This document shows, piece by piece, positions 52,541 through 62,895 of a stretch of 64,000 nt of DNA (positions within the stretch are counted from its first letter, which is position 1; the number at the start of each line of letters is the position of its first letter). A program made the position numbers and the translations under genes. The notes beneath the pieces are model-generated. The model saw nothing but the letters and a program-made list of their open reading frames with translations. It was not told where the DNA came from and searched no databases. Source of the DNA: JAHBVH01 sp034432375 (GTDB lineage: Bacteria > Chloroflexota > Anaerolineae > Caldilineales > Caldilineaceae); contig DAOUCA010000164.1 of the NCBI GenBank assembly GCA_034432375.1, positions 62,001-126,000 on the forward strand, in the 5' to 3' direction.

Positions 52541-54277
52541 ATGACCCTGGTATTTGAATATATGTCGGAATACTCCGGCATGTTATTGGCTGCCCTCGCG
52601 CTTTTGGTGGTTCAGGCGATCTGTGACCTTGCGCTGCCAGATTATATGGCAGACATTGTGAACACGGGCGTGCTCGGCGGCAATGCCAATTTTATTGTGC
52701 AAGTCGGCATCAAGATGCTACTGGTCACCCTGCTTGGTGCCGTCTGTTCCATCACTGTAGGGTACTATGCAGCCCGAACCGCGGCATTTACCGCGCGCGA
52801 TATGCGCGCAGATCTCTTCAAGCGAGTGCAAACTTTTTCGAACTCGGAACTCGACAAATTTTCACCCGCTTCCCTGATCACCAGAACCACCAACGATATC
52901 ACGCAGATCCAGTTGCTGATTGTCCTGCTTGTGCGCATGCTATTTTACGCGGTCATCATGGGCACCGGCGGCATTTTCAAGGCCGTCGCGGAAAGCCCCG
53001 ACTTATCCTGGATCATTGTGGGCGCGGTGCTGGCACTGGTGACGGTCATCATCGTGCTCGTCATTATGGTGATGCCAAAGATGCAGAAAATGCAAACGCT
53101 TGTGGATAAATTGAACCTCATCAGCCGTGAAAACCTGGCGGGTTTGCTCGTCATCCGCGCCTTTAATTCGCAGCAGTTTGAAGAGGCTCGCTTCGACGAT
53201 GCAAACCGATCGCTGACGGAAAATAATCTTTTTGTCAACCGCGCCATGACGATCATGATGCCGACCATGCTGTTTATCATGAACATCACGACCGTGCTGA
53301 TCGTCTGGTTCGGCGCCCAGCAAATTGCAGCCTTGCAGCTTGATCTCGGACAGATGATGGCGTTTATGCAGTATGCCATGCAGATTATTATGGCATTTCT
53401 TATGCTTTCCGTTATGTTTATCATGATTCCACGCGCGGCCGTCAGCGCAAAGAGAATCAAAGAGGTCATTGAAACAGGAACGCTGGTTAAGGACAAGAAA
53501 AATGCGATTCAACCCAGGGAAGAGTTTGTCGCGGATATTGACTATGAAAACGTGAGTTTTTGCTATCCTGAAAGCGACCAGCCGGTGTTGAAAAATATCA
53601 ATTTCAGCGCGAAACATGGGCAAACGACCGCATTTATCGGTGTAACGGGCAGTGGTAAATCGACCCTGATCAATCTGCTGCTCCGCTATTACGATGTAAC
53701 AGAGGGGCGCATCCTCGTGGACGGTGTCGATATACGCGAGATGAAACGCAGCGATCTACGCGATAAAATCGGCTATGTTCCGCAAAAAATCATGCTCTTC
53801 TCCGGAACGGTCAAAAGCAACCTGCGCTATGCGGATGGCGATGCTACGCTCGACCAACTAAAGTGCGCGGCGTCTATCGCCCAGGCGGATGAATTCATTG
53901 CAACGATGACCGATGGCTACGACGCGCACATCGCACAAGGCGGATCAAATTTATCGGGTGGACAGAAACAGCGGCTGTCCATTGCGCGGGCTTTGGTTAA
54001 AAACGCCCCCATCTACATCTTCGACGATAGCTTCTCCGCCCTCGACATGAAAACCGACGCCGCCCTGCGCGAGGCACTGTACCAGGAGGCGCGCAGCAGC
54101 ACCTTGTTGATTGTGGCGCAGCGTGTGGGTACGATCCTGAATGCAGACCAGATTATCGTGCTCGAAAATGGCGAAATTGTCGGTCGTGGAACACACCGTG
54201 AGCTTCTACGTACTTGCGAAGTCTACCGCGAAATTGCCCGTTCACAACTGTCGGAGGATGAGCTTGTTCAGGCCTAA
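52541..54277 (+). CDS. ABC exporter half-transporter 1 (membrane + ATPase)
   Basis: 578 residues. Six membrane helices in residues 1-310, then an ATPase: Walker A GVTGSGKST, Q-loop YVPQKIMLFSGTV, signature LSGGQKQRLSIARAL, Walker B IYIFDDSFSALD. The residue after the Walker B Asp is Asp (DDSFSALD) instead of Glu, so this site is degenerate, as in one half of heterodimeric exporters of the BmrC/D or TmrA/B type. Pairs with the next gene. Confidence 0.93.
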   Translation: MTLVFEYMSEYSGMLLAALALLVVQAICDLALPDYMADIVNTGVLGGNANFIVQVGIKMLLVTLLGAVCSITVGYYAARTAAFTARDMRADLFKRVQTFSNSELDKFSPASLITRTTNDITQIQLLIVLLVRMLFYAVIMGTGGIFKAVAESPDLSWIIVGAVLALVTVIIVLVIMVMPKMQKMQTLVDKLNLISRENLAGLLVIRAFNSQQFEEARFDDANRSLTENNLFVNRAMTIMMPTMLFIMNITTVLIVWFGAQQIAALQLDLGQMMAFMQYAMQIIMAFLMLSVMFIMIPRAAVSAKRIKEVIETGTLVKDKKNAIQPREEFVADIDYENVSFCYPESDQPVLKNINFSAKHGQTTAFIGVTGSGKSTLINLLLRYYDVTEGRILVDGVDIREMKRSDLRDKIGYVPQKIMLFSGTVKSNLRYADGDATLDQLKCAASIAQADEFIATMTDGYDAHIAQGGSNLSGGQKQRLSIARALVKNAPIYIFDDSFSALDMKTDAALREALYQEARSSTLLIVAQRVGTILNADQIIVLENGEIVGRGTHRELLRTCEVYREIARSQLSEDELVQA

Positions 54278-56099
54278 TTCTATGCTCGCGGAAGCGGCAA
54301 AGGCAAGGGATTCACGAAAAACGCTGAATACCCTCATCCGCTACCTAGAGCCCTATCGAGTGAAAATCATCATTGTGATGATCTTTGCCGCGTTATCATC
54401 CATTTTCTCCATTGTCGGCCCAAAGGTGCTGGGCAATGTGACCACCAAGCTCGCCGAAGGGCTGATCAGCGGCTATTTGCAAACAGGGCTGTTGATGGAT
54501 TTTGCCTATATCGGCCGGCTGATTATGCTGCTGATTCTCCTGTATACCATCTCCATGGCCTTTTCTTATGCGCAGAGCTTTATGATGACTAGCGTTTCCA
54601 TGGAGGTCACCTATAATCTGCGCCAGGAGATCGATCAGAAATTGAGCCGCCTGCCGCTAAAGTATTACGATACCGCCACACACGGCGAAGTCCTTTCGAT
54701 CATTACGAATGATGTCGACACAATCAGCCAGACGCTGAACCAAAGTCTTTCCCAGCTGATCACCTCCGTCGCCACCGTCGTCGGCGTCCTTTTGATGATG
54801 TTGAGCATTAGCACGCTCATGACGGTGACGGCATTCCTGTCGGTGGCGATGTCATTTGGTCTGGTCGGCGCGGTGCTCAAGATATCGCAGAAATTCTTCA
54901 GATCCCAGCAGCAGTTGCTCGGCAAAATGAACGGGCATGTGGAAGAGATGTATGGCGGACACACCATTGTCCAAGCGTTCAATCAGCAAGCTGAGTCGAT
55001 TGAGCGCTTCGATGAGATTAACGAAGCGCTCAGCGAAAGCGCCTGGAAGTCGCAGTTTTTCACAAGCATCATGCAGCCGATGATGCAGTTTGTTGGCAAC
55101 ATCGGCTACGTCATCGTGTGCATTCTGGGCGGCTATCTGGCGGTGAAAAAGACGATTGAAATCGGCGATATCCAATCGTTTATCCAATATATGAGAAATT
55201 TTACGCAACCGATCACGCAGCTTGCCTCCATCTCCAATACGCTACAGCAGACCATCGCCGCTTCGGAGCGGGTCTTCGAATTTCTCGATGAACGGGAAGA
55301 GAGCCCCGATCCCGGTCTTGCGTCTGCCAGCCAGGTTACGGGCCGTGTCGCTTTTGAACATGTCGCGTTCGGTTATGATGCCGATAAGCTCATTATCCAT
55401 GACTTTTCAGCCGCCATCCATCCAGGGGAAAAAACGGCAATTGTCGGCCCCACAGGCGCGGGAAAATCGACGATTGTGAAACTTTTAATGCGTTTTTACG
55501 ATATCAATCACGGCGATATCAAGATCGATGGATACAGCATACACGACTATTCAAGAAACGAGTTGCGCTCCCTATTCGGCATGGTCTTGCAGGATACATG
55601 GCTTTATAACGCTACTATTTTTGAAAATATCCGCTACGGGACTTTTGCAGCGACACGGGAGCAGGTGATTGCCGCCGCGACGGCTGCCCATTGCGACGAA
55701 TTCATCCGCACGCTGCCAAACGGCTACGATACCATCTTGAACGAAGAGTCGGACAATATCTCACAAGGGCAAAAGCAATTATTGACCATTGCACGCGTCA
55801 TTCTTGCGGATCCGAAAATCTTGATTCTCGACGAGGCGACCAGTTCGATTGATACCCGCACGGAACTATTGATCCAGAAAGCAATGGATGCGCTGATGCA
55901 GGACAGGACGAGTTTTATTATTGCGCACCGGCTTTCGACGATCAAAAATGCCGATCTCATTCTGGTCATGAATCAGGGGGACATTATCGAACAGGGAAAA
56001 CATATGGATCTGCTTGCGGCAGATGGAGTTTACGCCGGAATGTACAACAGTCAATTCGAACAAAAGGTGATCCCAAATGGCATCCAGCATGGCAACTAA
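54258..56099 (+). CDS. ABC exporter half-transporter 2 (membrane + ATPase)
   Basis: Start taken at 54258 (613 residues), overlapping the first half by 20 bp; 54282 is an alternative. Membrane domain 30-320, then Walker A GPTGAGKST, Q-loop MVLQDTWLYNATI, Walker B LILDEATSSID with the catalytic Glu, H-loop IAHRLSTI. The signature is SQGQKQLLTIARVIL, a permitted variant. It forms the active partner of a heterodimeric drug or lipid exporter. Its end overlaps the adaptor by 23 bp. Confidence 0.92.
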   Translation: MSLFRPNSMLAEAAKARDSRKTLNTLIRYLEPYRVKIIIVMIFAALSSIFSIVGPKVLGNVTTKLAEGLISGYLQTGLLMDFAYIGRLIMLLILLYTISMAFSYAQSFMMTSVSMEVTYNLRQEIDQKLSRLPLKYYDTATHGEVLSIITNDVDTISQTLNQSLSQLITSVATVVGVLLMMLSISTLMTVTAFLSVAMSFGLVGAVLKISQKFFRSQQQLLGKMNGHVEEMYGGHTIVQAFNQQAESIERFDEINEALSESAWKSQFFTSIMQPMMQFVGNIGYVIVCILGGYLAVKKTIEIGDIQSFIQYMRNFTQPITQLASISNTLQQTIAASERVFEFLDEREESPDPGLASASQVTGRVAFEHVAFGYDADKLIIHDFSAAIHPGEKTAIVGPTGAGKSTIVKLLMRFYDINHGDIKIDGYSIHDYSRNELRSLFGMVLQDTWLYNATIFENIRYGTFAATREQVIAAATAAHCDEFIRTLPNGYDTILNEESDNISQGQKQLLTIARVILADPKILILDEATSSIDTRTELLIQKAMDALMQDRTSFIIAHRLSTIKNADLILVMNQGDIIEQGKHMDLLAADGVYAGMYNSQFEQKVIPNGIQHGN

Positions 56100-56778
56100 T
56101 AAAAAAACAGACGAATACGAAAAAGATTTTACGCCCAAAACGGCAAACCGAAAGATCAGTAGACCGATGGTCATCACAGCTGCGATTGTGATCTTGCTTG
56201 CTGGCGCCGGGTTTGCAGGATACCTTATTTACCAGGGGTCTTTCTACTATCAGACAGATAACGCCAAGGTGGACACGGTGATTCACCAGCTTACCGCAAA
56301 CGCAACTGGTCAACTACTCAGAATGTACGTCGCTCAAGGCGAGGAGGTAACAGCGGGACAGGTGCTCGCGCAGGTGCAAAAGGGACCCCTCATCCGCTCA
56401 CCCATCGACGGCACGGTGGCCAACATCGTGATCCACGATGGCGACTATGTTACGGCATCGGATGTCCTACTGGTTGTCGTCGATACGTCGGATATGTATA
56501 TCACGGCGAATGTGGAAGAGACGAATATTCTAAAAATACAAGTAGGGCAGCGCGTATCGGTCTTTTTGGATGCCTATGGCAGAAGTTTTGATGGGTATGT
56601 AGCGGAGGTCGCCACGGTAACCTCGACAAGGCTTAGCGGTGCAGCCTCTAGCTTTACAACCTCCGGTACGTATACCAAGGTAACCCAGTTGATCCCTGTC
56701 AAGATCAAGCTGGCCGACAATGTAGAGCTGGCAAATATCATTGGCACGAACGCAACCGTAAAAATTAGGATCAAGTAA
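56077..56778 (+). CDS. Membrane-fusion/adaptor protein, HlyD-like (short)
   Basis: 233 residues. One N-terminal membrane helix (VITAAIVILLAGAGFAGYLI at about 32-51) and a lipoyl-like barrel split around it: ITANVEE, and IRSPIDGTVANIVIHDGDYV, the typical RSPxDGxV motif. It lacks the long coiled-coil hairpin of HlyD proteins, so it is a minimal version. Likely an accessory subunit of the ABC exporter. Confidence 0.85.
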   Translation: MASSMATNKKTDEYEKDFTPKTANRKISRPMVITAAIVILLAGAGFAGYLIYQGSFYYQTDNAKVDTVIHQLTANATGQLLRMYVAQGEEVTAGQVLAQVQKGPLIRSPIDGTVANIVIHDGDYVTASDVLLVVVDTSDMYITANVEETNILKIQVGQRVSVFLDAYGRSFDGYVAEVATVTSTRLSGAASSFTTSGTYTKVTQLIPVKIKLADNVELANIIGTNATVKIRIK

Positions 56779-56877
56779 ACGCTAATCGATTCCAGTCCAT
56801 CTCCGTTCAAAAGTAAGACAAAAAGCCCTTTGCACCTTGTCTGAAGATTGAGGACTGCTATTGCCTGAGAATTAATG

Positions 56878-56924
56878 ATCCACGAAGCAGCTAAAGGGCT
56901 GTGCCCTTTAGTTGCTTCGTGGAT
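56878..56924. terminator. Bidirectional terminator between convergent genes
   Basis: ATCCACGAAGCAGCTAAAGGGC and a near-perfect complement with a three-base loop. It sits between the exporter operon and the convergent sugar operon. Confidence 0.75.
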
Positions 56925-56977
56925 AGTTTAAATTTTGGATTGGCCTAAAGTGAAATCACTAAAAGTATGGTTTCACT

Positions 56978-57985
56978 TTAGCCAAGTAGTTTGCGGCAAC
57001 TAGCGCGCTCGATCAGGGTGGGTTCCAGTACAACAGACTCTGGGGGGCTGTCGGGGACTTCGATCTTATTGAGCAGTAAACGGCAGGCGGTCTCGCCCAG
57101 TTGGTGGATCGGCTGGGCAACGGTAGTCAGTTCTGGGCTGAGGGCAGTGGCATAAACAATGTTATCGAAACCTACGACAGAGATATCTTCAGGAATGCGC
57201 CGCTTCAAACGGCGCAACCCTTTGTAGGCACCCAGCGCCATGTTGTCATTCACAGCGAAAATCGCCGTCAAAGCGGGCTGCTGCCGCAACAGCTCGTAAA
57301 CACCGGCTTCGCCGCTGGCATAGGAAAAGTCTCCCTCGGCGGTGGGCAGCGCCGTAGCATCCAGCCCAGCTTCAGTAAAAGCATGGAGAAACCCGCTGAC
57401 GCGCGTTTCCACGCTATATTCTTGGCGTGTGTTCAGATAACCCACGCAGCGGTGACCAAGTTGGAGCAGATGCGCGCCCGCCAGATAGCCGCCATAAAAT
57501 TCATTAACTCTGACAGAGCTCACCTTGGGCTCCACGGGTGTCTTATTGACAACGACGATGGGTAACCGGGCCGCTGCCACCTTGTCCAACACGCTCTGGC
57601 TATTATGTGTAGCGGCCAGAATGATGCCATCGATTTGGCGCTCCAACAGTGTCTCCACATATTGATGCTCACGCTCCATCGACCATTCAGAATTGCAAAG
57701 AAAGACAGTATACCCCGCCGTAAAACCGGCTTTTTCTACGATCCGAGCAAATTCTGCCCAATAGACATTGGCGTTGTCAGGCGTGATTAGGGCAATGGTC
57801 TGCGTTTCCTGGCGGCGCAAGCTACGCGCCAGCCGGTTGGGACGATAGCCCAGTTCATCCATGGCACCTTGTACCCGTTTGACGGTTTCTGCTTCGACAA
57901 AGCGCGTCTGATTCAGAACATGGGAGACTGTCGTTTTTGAGACGCCTGCTCGGTTGGCCACCTCACGCATGGTTACAGCTGACAC
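56978..57985 (-). CDS. LacI family transcriptional regulator
   Basis: About 335 residues from the GTG at 57985, chosen because GGAG lies upstream and the family starts with the HTH (MREVANRAGVSKTTVSHVLN). The periplasmic-binding-protein-like effector domain follows (IALITPDNANVYWAEFARIV). Last gene of the minus-strand sugar operon; it probably represses the operon from the ATCGAT sites near 62655 until a sugar binds. Confidence 0.9.
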   Translation of the reverse strand: MSAVTMREVANRAGVSKTTVSHVLNQTRFVEAETVKRVQGAMDELGYRPNRLARSLRRQETQTIALITPDNANVYWAEFARIVEKAGFTAGYTVFLCNSEWSMEREHQYVETLLERQIDGIILAATHNSQSVLDKVAAARLPIVVVNKTPVEPKVSSVRVNEFYGGYLAGAHLLQLGHRCVGYLNTRQEYSVETRVSGFLHAFTEAGLDATALPTAEGDFSYASGEAGVYELLRQQPALTAIFAVNDNMALGAYKGLRRLKRRIPEDISVVGFDNIVYATALSPELTTVAQPIHQLGETACRLLLNKIEVPDSPPESVVLEPTLIERASCRKLLG

Positions 57986-58008
57986 AAATACAGAACTCCA
58001 TTTTCTGG

Positions 58009-59079
58009 CTAACCCATCAAAGCGATCATGGTGCGAAATAGCGCCAGATCTTGCCGATAATCGGCGGGCGAGCTTTTTGCGGGGCGCTGCTCGGTAATGT
58101 TGGTATACAGCGCCTGCCACTCGGCTACAAACGCATCACCCCAGTTGGGATGAATCGCACGCTCGATTACACCGCCCTGACCGTTGCTTTCCGTCACAAA
58201 GAGACGAATCGGTAGATTGCGCACATACGGCGTATCATACTGCACGCGCACCGTCTGATTTTCACCCAGCACTGTCAATCCTACATCGAATTGCGCAATG
58301 TTGTTGAAGACAGTTTCAAAGTGGCACACATAATCGCCGTAATCAAACGCCGCGGTGAGCACGCGTCCACCGTGACGTTTGGCGGCATAGATCACGCGCT
58401 GCGGCAACCCCAGTAGTTCACGCATCGCCGAAAGATCGTGCGTGCTTAACCCGAGGAACAAATTATACACCATGCGCAGCTCTGGCCCCACTTCCCCAAT
58501 GGCTTCGGTGATCAAAGAATGTTGACGCTGCTGGCCGGCCGTGACCAGATCCGCGGCCACATCGCTGCCGCGGATAACGCGCGTGGTGTTGCCAGAAAAG
58601 AGCGCATTGGGCCCCAGCACAGCCTGTACCCGCGCCTGGCGAATTGTTCCCATTTGGGCCACCAATTCACACGCTTGTACAAAAGCCGGTGCATAGCGCC
58701 GCATGTACCCCACTTGTACGGTAACACCGGCCCTGGCCTGCGCCGCAATAATTTCATCCGCTTCGCGCAGATTGACGCACATGGGCTTTTCCACCAGCAC
58801 ATGCTTGCCCGCGGCAATCGCTGCCAGCGTCACCTCTGTGTGATACGCGGCAGGATTCGTGACCAAGACCACGTCCACATCCTCCTGCGCTACCAGCTCG
58901 CGATAATCGAGATAGCGATTGGCTACCTGCCAGCGGTCGCCAATGCACTGGACCACTTCATTGCTCACATCACAGATCGCGGTAATGCGAAATTGTGCTG
59001 GCAGTTGAAAGAGGCTGGGCAGATGCAGTGTCTGCACCACCTCGCCACAGCCCACAATGCCGACCCGAAATTGTTGCAT
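58009..59079 (-). CDS. Gfo/Idh/MocA family oxidoreductase
   Basis: 356 residues. Rossmann start FRVGIVGCGEVVQTLHLPSL, then VLVEKPMCVN with the conserved EKP Lys, near residue 100. Uses NAD(P) to oxidise or reduce a sugar or cyclitol; here it lies in an operon with a sugar importer, so it likely acts on the imported compound. About 150 bp separates it from the permease. Confidence 0.9.
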   Translation of the reverse strand: MQQFRVGIVGCGEVVQTLHLPSLFQLPAQFRITAICDVSNEVVQCIGDRWQVANRYLDYRELVAQEDVDVVLVTNPAAYHTEVTLAAIAAGKHVLVEKPMCVNLREADEIIAAQARAGVTVQVGYMRRYAPAFVQACELVAQMGTIRQARVQAVLGPNALFSGNTTRVIRGSDVAADLVTAGQQRQHSLITEAIGEVGPELRMVYNLFLGLSTHDLSAMRELLGLPQRVIYAAKRHGGRVLTAAFDYGDYVCHFETVFNNIAQFDVGLTVLGENQTVRVQYDTPYVRNLPIRLFVTESNGQGGVIERAIHPNWGDAFVAEWQALYTNITEQRPAKSSPADYRQDLALFRTMIALMG

Positions 59080-59231
59080 AGGAGTTTATCCTTGTGGAGT
59101 TAGAACGACTCACGCCACCCCCTGCCCCTCCCGACATCAAGGAGAGGAGCGATAACCCTTCCCAGATCGCTGGGGAATGGTCAAGTGGGTAAGCCGTTAC
59201 GCAAAGTTTATCAATTGGGATCGCATGCCCA

Positions 59232-60113
59232 TTAGCGTTTGATACCAGACATGGTGATGCCTTCGACAAAATAGCGTTGTAACGAGAAAAAGAGCAAGAG
59301 CACTGGCAGCGTCATCATGACTGAGGCGGCCATGAGCAGATGTTCTTTGGGCTCGCCACCCGTTTCTGCCGTTTGGCGAAAGAAGCGCAAGCCCAGCGCA
59401 AGCGTAAAATTATCCACCGTATTCAAATAGATCAACGGGCGAAAGAAATCATTCCAGTGGAAGAGAAAGGAGAAAATCGCCACGGTGGCAATCGCTGGTT
59501 TGGCCAACGGGATCAGCACTTGCCAGAGGATGCGCAGCGTGCCGGCACCGTCGATCATGGCGGCCTCATCGAGATCGCGGGGGAGGGTCAGAAAAAATTG
59601 GCGCAGCAGAAAGATGTTAAAGGCTCCGCCGCCCAAAAAGGCGGGCAAAATGAGCGGCCTGAGCGTATCGAGCCAGCCGATATCGCGAAAGATAATGAAT
59701 TGCGGAATGATGGTCACTTCTTCCGGCAAAATGAGCACGCTAATTACCATCATAAAGAGCACTTCGCGCCCCGGAAAGCGGAAGCGGGCAAAGCCATACG
59801 CGACCAGCGAACCCGTAATTACATCACCCAAAATGCTGATAATGGCCACGGTCAGCGTGTTGATCAAAAAGGTGAGAAAGGGTACTTGTCGCCACACTTC
59901 CAAAAAATTTTGCCACAAAAATTGCTTCGGCAAAAGCGGCGGTGGAAAGATGAAGATCTCCTGCGGCGACTTAAACGCGGTCAACACGGTCCAGATAAAG
60001 GGGAAGGTAAACAGAGCGCTCAGCAGCAATAGCAGCAGATAGGCCCACGGCTGTGTAGCGCCAGAAACGACTCTGCGGGCGGAAGTCCAGGAACTTTTGT
60101 GGGCAACAGCCAT
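59232..60113 (-). CDS. Carbohydrate ABC transporter permease, MalG type
   Basis: 293 residues. Six membrane helices, the EAA loop as DEAAMIDGAGTLRILWQVLIPLAKPA near 185-210, and the typical final motif RYFVEGITMSGIKR. Its ATG directly abuts the stop of the MalF-type gene, with GGAGG inside that gene's end as its ribosome site. Confidence 0.93.
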   Translation of the reverse strand: MAVAHKSSWTSARRVVSGATQPWAYLLLLLLSALFTFPFIWTVLTAFKSPQEIFIFPPPLLPKQFLWQNFLEVWRQVPFLTFLINTLTVAIISILGDVITGSLVAYGFARFRFPGREVLFMMVISVLILPEEVTIIPQFIIFRDIGWLDTLRPLILPAFLGGGAFNIFLLRQFFLTLPRDLDEAAMIDGAGTLRILWQVLIPLAKPAIATVAIFSFLFHWNDFFRPLIYLNTVDNFTLALGLRFFRQTAETGGEPKEHLLMAASVMMTLPVLLLFFSLQRYFVEGITMSGIKR

Positions 60114-61070
60114 TTATTCCTCCCCTTCGTAATAGACCCAGCGCCGGGAGAGGCGAAACTGGATTAAGGTTAACAACAGCACTACGACCAGCAACACCCA
60201 AGCCATGGCCGAGGCGTAGCCCATGTTCATAAACTTGAAGGCGTTGAAAAAGAGATAGAGCACAAAGAAGAGGCTGGCATAGGCCGGCCCCCCTTCGGTG
60301 GCAATATAGGCAGCGGTAAAGGTACGAAAGCCAGCGATGATGCTCAAAATCAAATTGAAGAAGATCGACGGCGTCAACATTGGCAACGTGATATACCGAA
60401 AACGTGTCCATTTGGACGCGCCATCAATCGCCGCCGCCTCGTAAAGATCGTTGGGAATGCTCTGCAATCCAGCCAGAAAGACGATCATTTGGCTGCCGCC
60501 TACACTGCCCCACAAGCCAATGATGATCAACGTCGGCTTGACCCACGTGGGGCTGGCCAGCCATTGTGGACCAGGAATGCCCACCAGGGAAAGCGCATAA
60601 TTGACAATGCCAAAATCCGGCTGAAAGATCCAACGCCACAGCAGCACAGACGCCACCACCGGCGTAATCGACGGCAAAAAGAAGAGCGTACGGAAGATCC
60701 GCGTTGCGCGCAACCCTTGATCCAGAAAGAGCGCCAAAAGGAGGGAGGTCACAATTGAAAGTGGCACATGAAACACCACGTAATAAAAGGTATTGCCCAA
60801 CGATTTGACAAACAGCGGATCGTCAGTAAAGGCTTTGATATAGTTGGCCAGGCCGATAAAGGTAGGCCGCGAAATAATGCTGTATTGCGTCAGGCTGAGA
60901 TAGAGCGAGGCCAACACCGGCCCCAAAATCAAGAGCAGATAGCCCACAGCCCACGGTGAAATATAGAGATAGCCCAATAACGCTTCCCGCTGCCGCGCGC
61001 GCGACCAGCGCCGCGCGCGCGGCCGCTCGATGCGCTGGCCGCGGTTAGCAGAAGTGGAAATGGTTGACAC
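60114..61070 (-). CDS. Carbohydrate ABC transporter permease, MalF type
   Basis: 318 residues from the GTG at 61070, with GGAG eight bases upstream; a longer frame to 61175 has no such site. Six membrane helices, EAA loop YEAAAIDGASKWTRFRYITLPML. Pairs with the MalG-type permease. The ATPase (MsmK/UgpC type) is not encoded here and is probably shared, as is common for this family. Confidence 0.92.
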   Translation of the reverse strand: MSTISTSANRGQRIERPRARRWSRARQREALLGYLYISPWAVGYLLLILGPVLASLYLSLTQYSIISRPTFIGLANYIKAFTDDPLFVKSLGNTFYYVVFHVPLSIVTSLLLALFLDQGLRATRIFRTLFFLPSITPVVASVLLWRWIFQPDFGIVNYALSLVGIPGPQWLASPTWVKPTLIIIGLWGSVGGSQMIVFLAGLQSIPNDLYEAAAIDGASKWTRFRYITLPMLTPSIFFNLILSIIAGFRTFTAAYIATEGGPAYASLFFVLYLFFNAFKFMNMGYASAMAWVLLVVVLLLTLIQFRLSRRWVYYEGEE

Positions 61071-61182
61071 GTAGTGACTCCAATCATTCAACGGCTGTAC
61101 GTCGTCTTGCGTATGTAAGAACGTAAATCGGCGTTGCCTGTGGATTACCAACAGGCAACGCCGATTTAACAGCATTTATCTT

Positions 61183-62508
61183 CTACAGCGCCGGCTGATC
61201 CAATACCCCCTGCATACTTTCACGCAAGGTGGGGGCCACCTCATCAATCGTGGAATCACCTAACCAGACTGGGGCCAACACGTTTTGCACCACTTGGAGG
61301 ATCTCTTCTGAGCGGAAGTTGGCTGGCAGCACCAGCGGATCGATGCTCTTCATGATCTCGGCAAACACCGCATGGGGCGGATAGTCGGCCAGCGCGGGAT
61401 CTTCCCAGACATCGGGGCGTCCGCCAGGTACCGAGCCCATCTGGGCGATCTTAATCCCAGCGTCTTTCGTGGAGACATACTTCAAAAATTCCCAAACCGC
61501 TTCGGGTGCCTTGCTGCTTTGGAGGATAACGTTCGGGTCAAACTCAAACATGGAGCGGCTGCCGGCCGGTCCTTGTGGCATGGGGGCAACCATCCACTCA
61601 AAATCTTTGACAAAATTCTTGCCCCAGGACTGACCCCAATAGCCACTCTGCGTCATGATAATGCGGCCAGAGGCCCACATCTGGCCCTGATCATCCACCT
61701 GAGCTGGGGTCGGTGCAACCCCCTCCGTATAGAACTTTTCCCACATATGCAGCCCCGCCAACCCCGCCTCGTCGTCAAAGGTTAATTCCGTGCCTTCCGC
61801 GTTGAGCCAATCGCTGCCAAATGAACGCAGCGCAATCACCAAACCGAAATAGTCTGTGGTAGGCAGGAATCCCCATTGCGTTGTCTGATCGCCTTCTTTC
61901 TTGGTCATCGCCGTCGCCGCATTCATCAGATCATCGTAGGTCCAGTCGGCATTGGGTACAGCCATACCGGCTTCTTCAAAGGCTGTCTGATTGTAGAAGA
62001 GGCCAATTCGGCCAGGGTGCACAATCCACGGAATGCCATACATCTTGCCCTCATAGCGACACGAGTCGACGGCAACGGGGTAATAGACCGACAGATCATA
62101 ATTATCCGCGGTCACAAAATCATCCACCGCGGCATATTGACCGGCCGCGGCGTAGTTGTAGAAGCCGTTAATGGAGGCCGTCCACATGCCATCGCCAATT
62201 GTGCCACCAGCCATCATGGTGGCAATCTTCTGCGCGTAATCCGAACCGCCGGGGAAATTTTCGGCAATCACCTCGATTTGATCTTGTGATTGGTTAAACG
62301 CGTCGGCCATCTCGGTGTAATAATCGCCCTGCACACCGATGCGCGCGTGAAAACGGATTTGCGTCTTGCCTTCTGCACTACCACCAGACGCCGCACCTTC
62401 TTGGGTTGGGCCGGACTGAGCCGCGGGCACACAGGCTGCCAGCGCCGCGCCCGCCGTTGTCAGGGCCGTCATCTTCAAAAAGAGGCGCCGAGAAACTTGA
62501 TTCACCAT
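61183..62508 (-). CDS. Sugar ABC transporter substrate-binding lipoprotein (SBP_bac_1)
   Basis: 441 residues. The start region has a twin-arginine motif (SRRLFLK) and a lipobox with Cys26 (LAAC), so it is probably exported folded and lipid-anchored. The family-1 body includes GIPWIVHPGRIGLFYN and QSGYWGQSW. First gene of the operon; it captures a sugar or glycerol-phosphate-type solute. Confidence 0.92.
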   Translation of the reverse strand: MVNQVSRRLFLKMTALTTAGAALAACVPAAQSGPTQEGAASGGSAEGKTQIRFHARIGVQGDYYTEMADAFNQSQDQIEVIAENFPGGSDYAQKIATMMAGGTIGDGMWTASINGFYNYAAAGQYAAVDDFVTADNYDLSVYYPVAVDSCRYEGKMYGIPWIVHPGRIGLFYNQTAFEEAGMAVPNADWTYDDLMNAATAMTKKEGDQTTQWGFLPTTDYFGLVIALRSFGSDWLNAEGTELTFDDEAGLAGLHMWEKFYTEGVAPTPAQVDDQGQMWASGRIIMTQSGYWGQSWGKNFVKDFEWMVAPMPQGPAGSRSMFEFDPNVILQSSKAPEAVWEFLKYVSTKDAGIKIAQMGSVPGGRPDVWEDPALADYPPHAVFAEIMKSIDPLVLPANFRSEEILQVVQNVLAPVWLGDSTIDEVAPTLRESMQGVLDQPAL

Positions 62509-62654
62509 GGTTATTTCCTCCTATAACATTGTAATGTGGCTGAAAAAAGAACCGAAAGCAACAGGATTTACTGATGCTGCGGTTCATAAAACCTAAATTG
62601 GCAAAACTAAATTGGGGAATGATGGGTAGTGCACATTGTTTGGGAAGCCATACA

Positions 62655-62676
62655 ATCGATTACGCAATCGATTGCG
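62655..62676. promoter_or_regulatory. LacI-type operator pair
   Basis: CGCAATCGATTGCG (62663-62676) is a perfect 14-bp palindrome with the central CG usual for LacI-family sites. A second ATCGAT half lies eight bases to its left, so two sites overlap. About 150 bp upstream of the binding-protein start. The rest of the 62509-62895 gap shows no gene. Confidence 0.6.
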
Positions 62677-62895
62677 CCAATCCTAGCACAGGTAAATCAG
62701 GGCTGTCAAGCTGCTTTTGCAGCAAAAGTTCGAGGTGCCTACGCAGCCAATCACCGCTTAACCGTTCGCACACCAAAAGAGCTCCAAGACAGAAGCAGCC
62801 TGTGGCGCGATGTTGATTTATGCTCTGACATTGCTGCCATTTCTCATAGATCGCCGATGGAGCACACTGTTGATTGATGCACATTGCAGAGACTA

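Noticed and set aside
59340..60042. Two long plus-strand frames over the MalG-type permease
   Set aside because: Composition rich in Lys, Arg and Gln mirrors the complement of a hydrophobic protein; no domain seen.
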